From assembly GCA_044226785.1 (NCBI GenBank), contig JBGAGK010000007.1:85285-149284 (forward strand): 64,000 nt of DNA, in the 5' to 3' direction. The position numbers and the translations under genes are program-made. Each line of letters begins with the position of its first letter. Position 1 is the first letter of the stretch. This DNA is from TMP-86 sp039807285. Its GTDB lineage: Bacteria; Pseudomonadota; Gammaproteobacteria; Steroidobacterales; Steroidobacteraceae. The notes under the pieces are model-generated. The model had not been told where the DNA came from. It saw only the letters and a program-made list of their open reading frames with translations, and searched no databases. This document shows, in pieces, positions 59,296 to 64,000 of the stretch.

Positions 59296-60594
59296 TCAGC
59301 GCGTCGGATGGTAGTCCCGATCCTGGCTGCGCGGCGGCGCGGTGCGTTCGTCACCACGCAGCATGACCGGTTCGAGCGGCTGACCAAATTCGATGCGCTG
59401 CGCGATGTGGGCGCGCAGGTGATCCACGAACTGCTCGCGTTGGGCCGTGTCGCGGAACTGCTTCTCTGCGAGCGCACGACCCATCTGCAGCTGCAGATGC
59501 GATCCCTCCAGCTCCGGGAATCGGCGAACCGCATCCACAGCGGCCAACGTCGTATCTCGCAGCACGTCGGCCATCCGCTGACGCACATCGAGAAAGTCTT
59601 TGCGCTCGACGATCCACTGGTTTCGGTGCGTATCAATCGGTGCCTGACCGGTCTCACGGCCCTGTGCATCGAGCTTCGGCGCGAGCACGGTAACGGGCTG
59701 GCGACCGACAGAACGCACGCCGATCTCGTCACCGATGCCGGGGGTACTGAGCGATTGCCGAAATGCGCGCTCCAGGTCCACACCCCAAATCTCGCGATCA
59801 CCGCGCGCAGTCTCCACACACACGAAGTAGGACATCGCCTGCTTTGGATCATGGGCATAGGGCGCAGCGCCATGATCGACCAGCCGGCCCACGATCAGCT
59901 CGCTCGACTGCGAGCGAGGCTCGGCAGCGCGTGCGGGATCCGGCGCCCTTGGGGCGGGCTGCGCGGCAGCGGGTGGTGGTGCGGCTTCGGGCGCGCCGGG
60001 ATTGCGCCGCGCGGCGAGCGATCGTGCCAGCCGCTCCCGCTCGAAGACAGTGGGTTGATAGCCGCGCACCTCCAGACCCGCGAGGCTGGCAGCGAACCAC
60101 GCTTCCTTCTTGAAAAACTCCGTACCGCCGACCGTGATCGGACCGCTGCCCTGCTCCCGGGCGATGGCCACCATGCTCTGAATGACGACAGCGTTCTCCG
60201 AGCGCGTGGCCAGGCGACTGCCCTCGTGCGTGAATGCCTCGGTGCCATCTGGAAAGTGGAATTTGTTGCCGATCTGAATGAACCGTTCCTGCACGGAGTC
60301 CGGCACGCGCAGCGTGCGGACCGACGCCGCAGCCGCCGGCGCTGATCGTCGCCCCGCCTTTCGGCTCTTGTCGTCTTCCTGTTTGCGACCCGACTTCTCG
60401 GCCAGCGTGGCCGTGCTCTGCGCTCGGCGCGCAGCCCCCTCCGGCGCAACCAATTGAATGAAGTTGTTCTCATCATCCTTGCCGCCAGTTTCCGTGTGTC
60501 TCAGTTCGGCCGTCGGCTGCGCGGCTCTGCCGGTTCCCTTGGCACCCTTGCTGCCTGCGGAAGATTGGGAAGTCGTGGAAGACGTCGTGGGCAT
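59296..60594 (-). CDS. LPD7-domain conjugation-associated protein
   Basis: A 432-aa protein (AGGA 7 nt upstream). After a low-complexity, charged N-terminus (~90 residues) comes an LPD7-type domain: RVPDSVQERFIQIGNKFHFPDGTEAFTHEGSRLATRSENAVVIQSMVAIAREQGSGPITVGGTEFFKKEAWFAASLAGLEVRGYQP. A Pro/Ala linker (~205-235) leads to the second domain shared with the smaller neighbour. LPD7 is usually fused to relaxases; here it is separate. It lies 9 bp downstream of virD4 and probably helps relaxosome loading. Confidence 0.78.
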   Translation of the reverse strand: MPTTSSTTSQSSAGSKGAKGTGRAAQPTAELRHTETGGKDDENNFIQLVAPEGAARRAQSTATLAEKSGRKQEDDKSRKAGRRSAPAAAASVRTLRVPDSVQERFIQIGNKFHFPDGTEAFTHEGSRLATRSENAVVIQSMVAIAREQGSGPITVGGTEFFKKEAWFAASLAGLEVRGYQPTVFERERLARSLAARRNPGAPEAAPPPAAAQPAPRAPDPARAAEPRSQSSELIVGRLVDHGAAPYAHDPKQAMSYFVCVETARGDREIWGVDLERAFRQSLSTPGIGDEIGVRSVGRQPVTVLAPKLDAQGRETGQAPIDTHRNQWIVERKDFLDVRQRMADVLRDTTLAAVDAVRRFPELEGSHLQLQMGRALAEKQFRDTAQREQFVDHLRAHIAQRIEFGQPLEPVMLRGDERTAPPRSQDRDYHPTR

Positions 60595-60603
60595 GGATAG
60601 GTC

Positions 60604-62589
60604 CTATCGCTCCTGAAGCGCAGAGAGAAAAGAATCGACGGCGGCATCGAGTTCCTGTGTGGTCAGTCGCTCGCCTTCGGGCTTCTGTGGCAGCTCCACA
60701 CGGCTCAGATCGACATCGAAGTCCTCCAGCTTCAACTCATCTATTCGCTCGATGTCCTGCGCTGTCGCGCGTCGACTTCGTCGACGTAGCGGACGCGGTG
60801 GGGCTGGCTCGACGGCGATGGAGCCTTCTTCAACGAGGCCGCGTGTTGCCGGCTGCGCGCTGGGCGGAGCGCGTGAAGGCACCGCGACCCCCGAAGCAGC
60901 CTGTGTCGGTGGTGAACTGATGAGCCGCTTGAATCGCCGCTCACGGAAGTAGCGGATTTTGGTGCAGCGTATCGGGCGGATGCCTTCGTAGAACACGATG
61001 GCCTGGTCGGCGCGCATTGCCTGCACTTCCTGCGGCAGCATGAGCGCGCGGCGCTGCTCACTGACATTGACGCTGGGCGGACGACTCGACCGGTTGAAGA
61101 GATCGAATCCCGCTTTGGACACGGAGTGCGTCTTCACCGTAATCGTCCCCAACTCCTCGGAGATCTCGCGCGCATCGCTGTACTCGTCAGCACCAAATAC
61201 TACGCGCGCCGCCAGATTTCGGAGGATGGTTTCCGCGGCATTTTGCCCATAAACCTCACGCAACTGAGATCGCGCCTGGATCACAAGCACCACCCGGATG
61301 TTGTAACCCCCCATCAAGCCGATGGCCTCGGCAATGATCGGAATGCGCCCGAGTGAGGTGAACTCATCGAGCAAGAACATCACCTGGTAGACGAGCGCCG
61401 GGTTGTGCTCGGGAAGCTGGCGCGTCTGCAATGCGATCGCCTGCTGGAAGAACAGCGACAGGACCGGCCGCAGTCGATGCAGGTCCTCCGGCAACACGCC
61501 GACATAGATGCTGATGCGTTTGGAGCGCAGTTCGCGCAGATCGAAGTCGTTGGTCGAAGTCGCCCAGTCCAGGATCGGGTTCAGCCACAGATCGAGGCGC
61601 GAGGTGAATGTCTTGCGAATGCTGGAGGCCGTCACCGGCGCAAGATCAATGACATCACACAGCGCCCGCACGCACTCGGGCGACAGTGGATATTTGCCGC
61701 TGCCTCGCCCCTCGATCAGGCGCTTCCAGTGGGCTCCGAACCCTTCATCGTCGGAGGCCATGCCCTGCCGCAGGATCTCGCCGATCGTTCGGGGAAGGTT
61801 CGGCGTCTCGAACACGTAGAGCCCGATGCCCAGAAACAGCGTACGCGCGGAGGCTGACCAGAACGGGTCTACGCCCGGCGCCTCCTGGTAGAGCATGTCG
61901 GCGATGCGCTGCAATCCGTTGATGCGCAGCGCGGGGTTGTCGGGGATGTAGCCCAGCGGGTTCCATCGAGCGGTGTCGCGGGTTTCCGAGAATGGAGCAA
62001 ACAGGTAGACCGCATGGCCGCTGCGGGCGCGATGGCCCGCGGTGATCGTGTAGTTCTCGTGCTTCGGGTCCACGCAGATCAGCGAGTCCGGCCACTCGAA
62101 CAGATTCGGGATCACGATGCCTGCGCCCTTGCCGCTGCGCGAGCGGGCGATCACGGCAACGCCCTGCTGACCGGGCAGTCGCACCAGTCGGCGGCCCACG
62201 CGCGCCAGAATGATGCCGACCGGTGAGAAGAGCCCCGCCTGTCGCGCTTCTGCCCGCGTCGAGAATCGCGCGTTGCCGTGCAAGGCGCGCGCCCGCGGCC
62301 GCAGCGCCAGCATCACCGGGAACATCACCAATGCGAGGCCCGCGCCGGAGCTGACCCATAGCTTGCGGCGAATGTCCGCCCGCTCGCCGAAGTAGTAGCC
62401 GTAGCGCGCGACTGTCAGCGGCGTGGCCGTCCTCGGATCACTGCGCAGCCACTGCAGGAATAGAAATCCGGCCAGGTACTGCGCGGCCAGCAGCACTCCC
62501 ATCAGCGCGAGGAGTGCCTTGCCTACTGGCCCGATCCAGCGGCTCCTAACGCGAGGCCGCCAGCGTGCGGTGCTTGCGTTCTGGGTCAT
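60604..62589 (-). CDS. virD4: VirD4/TraG-type coupling protein
   Basis: A 661-aa protein from the ATG at 62589 inside the end of virB11 (44-nt overlap). Two N-terminal membrane spans are seen (ALLALMGVLLAAQYLAGFLFL; SSGAGLALVMFPVMLAL). Walker A is VIARSRSGKGAGIVIPNLFEW and Walker B is VMFLLDEFTSLGRI; GRxxVRLPGQQGV precedes the first. The C-terminal ~120 residues are basic and variable. It couples the relaxosome to the type IV secretion channel. Confidence 0.95.
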   Translation of the reverse strand: MTQNASTARWRPRVRSRWIGPVGKALLALMGVLLAAQYLAGFLFLQWLRSDPRTATPLTVARYGYYFGERADIRRKLWVSSGAGLALVMFPVMLALRPRARALHGNARFSTRAEARQAGLFSPVGIILARVGRRLVRLPGQQGVAVIARSRSGKGAGIVIPNLFEWPDSLICVDPKHENYTITAGHRARSGHAVYLFAPFSETRDTARWNPLGYIPDNPALRINGLQRIADMLYQEAPGVDPFWSASARTLFLGIGLYVFETPNLPRTIGEILRQGMASDDEGFGAHWKRLIEGRGSGKYPLSPECVRALCDVIDLAPVTASSIRKTFTSRLDLWLNPILDWATSTNDFDLRELRSKRISIYVGVLPEDLHRLRPVLSLFFQQAIALQTRQLPEHNPALVYQVMFLLDEFTSLGRIPIIAEAIGLMGGYNIRVVLVIQARSQLREVYGQNAAETILRNLAARVVFGADEYSDAREISEELGTITVKTHSVSKAGFDLFNRSSRPPSVNVSEQRRALMLPQEVQAMRADQAIVFYEGIRPIRCTKIRYFRERRFKRLISSPPTQAASGVAVPSRAPPSAQPATRGLVEEGSIAVEPAPPRPLRRRSRRATAQDIERIDELKLEDFDVDLSRVELPQKPEGERLTTQELDAAVDSFLSALQER

Positions 62590-63649
62590 ACCAGATCTCC
62601 CGGATGCAGCGTTGCCGATGCTCCACACCAAACTGCACCACCACATCGATCAACAGATACAGCAGGTGCTTGATCTCCTCGCGCGCCAGCTCCTGTCCGG
62701 CGCGACTTTGCTTCACCAGCAACACCAGCTGCTCGAACGCGAGTTCTGCGCTCGCGGCATGGATACTGGTGATGGAGCCGGGGTGCCCGGAGTTCACGTT
62801 GCGCAGATAGTCGAAGGCTTCTTCGCCGCGCAGCTCAGCAAGCAGGATGCGATCGGGCTTCATGCGCAGGCAGCTCTCCAGCAGCTGCTTTGGCGTAACG
62901 CGCGCCAGACCCTGATCGCCCTTGGAGTAGAACAGCCGAACGTGATTCTCGTGACGGTCGAGGACAAGCTCCTTGGCGTCCTCGATCGTGATCAGTCTTT
63001 CGTCGGCAGGGATCTCGCGGATCAGCGCCTTGGTAAACGTGGTCTTGCCCGATCCTGTGGGGCCTGACACGAGGATGTTGCGGCGGCGCTCGACGGCCAG
63101 ACGTAGAAACGCCGGGTAGTCCCGGGCTTCCAGCAATCGCAGCAGCGCTGCTTCAGTCTCATCCGGACCTGTCGCTGCCCGCCGCGTCGTGCGGAACAAG
63201 CCGCGCTGTTCCAGTTCCGCGAGCGTCCACACCTCATCCGCCGGCCGGCGGATCGTGATCGCCACCGAGCCCGGCGTCGTCGCCGGCGGCAGCACGATCT
63301 GGATGCGCTCGCCGCCCGGCAATGCCGCAGACAGCAGCGGCGATTCTTCATCGATGCGCTGCCGCGTTGAATTGGCCACCAGCTTCGCAAGCGAGCTGCA
63401 CCACTCAAAGGTCGCAAACGCCAGCGGCACGCAGCGCCAGCCGGCGCGCGTTTCGATGTACGCCTCACCGGGACGGTTGATGCAGATTTCCGTGACCTCG
63501 CGGTCGGTGAGGATGGGACGCAGGGCGCGCAGCGTCAGATCGAGCGCCGAGGATTCGGACACGGCGGGCGGCCGCGTGAACCCCGCTGCTGCCACGGCAG
63601 CGATCGGGTCCGGCACGAGAACGGGCCTAGCGGGCGGGTCGAAGCTCAT
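62546..63649 (-). CDS. virB11: VirB11-type secretion ATPase
   Basis: A 367-aa protein from the ATG at 63649, which lies inside the end of virB10. Its N-terminal domain reads LTDREVTEICINRPGEAYIE. Walker A is NILVSGPTGSGKTTFTKALI. The Asp/His boxes are ERLITIEDAKEL and RMKPDRILLAELRGEEAFDYLRNVNSGHPGSITSIHAASAELAFEQL. It powers pilus assembly and substrate transfer at the inner membrane. Complete. Confidence 0.95.
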   Translation of the reverse strand: MSFDPPARPVLVPDPIAAVAAAGFTRPPAVSESSALDLTLRALRPILTDREVTEICINRPGEAYIETRAGWRCVPLAFATFEWCSSLAKLVANSTRQRIDEESPLLSAALPGGERIQIVLPPATTPGSVAITIRRPADEVWTLAELEQRGLFRTTRRAATGPDETEAALLRLLEARDYPAFLRLAVERRRNILVSGPTGSGKTTFTKALIREIPADERLITIEDAKELVLDRHENHVRLFYSKGDQGLARVTPKQLLESCLRMKPDRILLAELRGEEAFDYLRNVNSGHPGSITSIHAASAELAFEQLVLLVKQSRAGQELAREEIKHLLYLLIDVVVQFGVEHRQRCIREIWYDPERKHRTLAASR

Positions 63650-64000
63650 ACACGCTCCGAAAATCCAGATCACGCGCCACCAGCACCTGGATACGATCGC
63701 CCTGTGGCTTCACGACCGTCGGCGGGATGTTGATCGTCGAGCGCAGGATCTCGGTCATGATGTCTCTGGACCCAGACGGGTCCACGACTACCGTCGAACC
63801 ACTGCCGCGCTGCGAGGCCACCTCCGCCTGAATGGCGCCATCGATCACGCTGACGAGGATGGCCGCGCCGAATCGCTCCATGAAGTGACGATCGACGCGT
63901 CCCGGCAGACCCGCACGTCCGAGCTCGTCTGTGCCCGGCGAGGCCAGTGGCACGACGACGCCCTTGGACGTACGCGCCTCGGTCCACAGCACATACACAC
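63627..64000 (-). CDS. virB10: VirB10/TrbI-type channel protein, C-terminal part only
   Basis: The frame enters from beyond the right edge and ends at 63627. VLWTEARTSKGVVVPLASPGTDELGRAGLPGRVDRHFMERFGAAILVSVIDG and the end PPTVVKPQGDRIQVLVARDLDFRSVYEL match the C-terminal beta-barrel domain of VirB10. It links inner and outer membrane parts of the type IV channel. It overlaps virB11 by 23 nt. Confidence 0.9.
   Translation of the reverse strand, partial: VYVLWTEARTSKGVVVPLASPGTDELGRAGLPGRVDRHFMERFGAAILVSVIDGAIQAEVASQRGSGSTVVVDPSGSRDIMTEILRSTINIPPTVVKPQGDRIQVLVARDLDFRSVYELRPAR

Overview
The window is high-GC proteobacterial DNA (outer-membrane TonB receptors, an OmpA-type C-terminus, LysR regulation, a VirB/D4 conjugation apparatus). 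The gene content fits a gammaproteobacterium with oligotrophic or soil habits, but the genus cannot be fixed from sequence reading alone. I saw no rRNA, intact tRNA or CRISPR array.

Layout. (1) 1-26.5 kb looks chromosomal. It holds an amino-acid permease (cut by the left edge), a secreted-protein/OmpA/TonB-receptor operon, a second TonB receptor, and then a seven-gene catabolic operon read leftward: soxB-soxD-soxA-soxG (heterotetrameric sarcosine oxidase), a dimethylglycine-dehydrogenase-like flavoprotein, an MttB-family methyltransferase and an Fe(II)/2-oxoglutarate oxygenase, with a LysR gene upstream. Together these suggest stepwise N-demethylation of a betaine or other N-methylated compound. 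Next come a decayed parDE pair, a pirin/AhpD-like/FMN-reductase operon, a Fic pseudogene, a doc-type toxin-antitoxin pair and an AbiE pair. (2) 26.5-27.3 kb has no gene and contains a tRNA-T-arm-like 13-mer that may be an integration scar. (3) 27.3-46.5 kb is a DNA phosphorothioation (Dnd) island: dndA divergent from dndBCDE, a Dnd-associated methyltransferase, two small accessory genes, and a separate leftward restriction-like cassette (PLD-helicase, 60-aa protein, SMC-like ATPase, Dnd-associated protein 4, and a fusion of an RNA-polymerase alpha-CTD with a sigma region-4-like domain). Between the two halves lie an IS256-family insertion with a perfect 8-bp target duplication and debris of a second PLD gene, a TraD-type coupling protein and a vWA protein. 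(4) 46.5-51.8 kb is a mobilization module (relaxase, MobC, candidate oriT) split by a Recombinase-In-Trio (RIT) element. (5) 51.8-54.2 kb holds radC, DUF932 and ardB/klcA genes, each preceded by a copy of the same strongly structured leader. (6) 54.3-58.4 kb carries a compact ubiquitin-like operon (DUF2188 with an amber codon, Ubl, E1-like, DUF6527) divergent from XRE/ImmA/zinc-protein genes. (7) 58.6-64 kb holds two related ICE proteins, virD4, virB11 and a partial virB10.

Regions 3-7 therefore look like one integrative conjugative element, or a composite of several, carrying modification, defence and Ubl cargo. Many genes are joined by ATGA or GTGA overlaps. Several others are damaged by single stops, frameshifts or insertions, and I reconstructed these by reading frames by eye.
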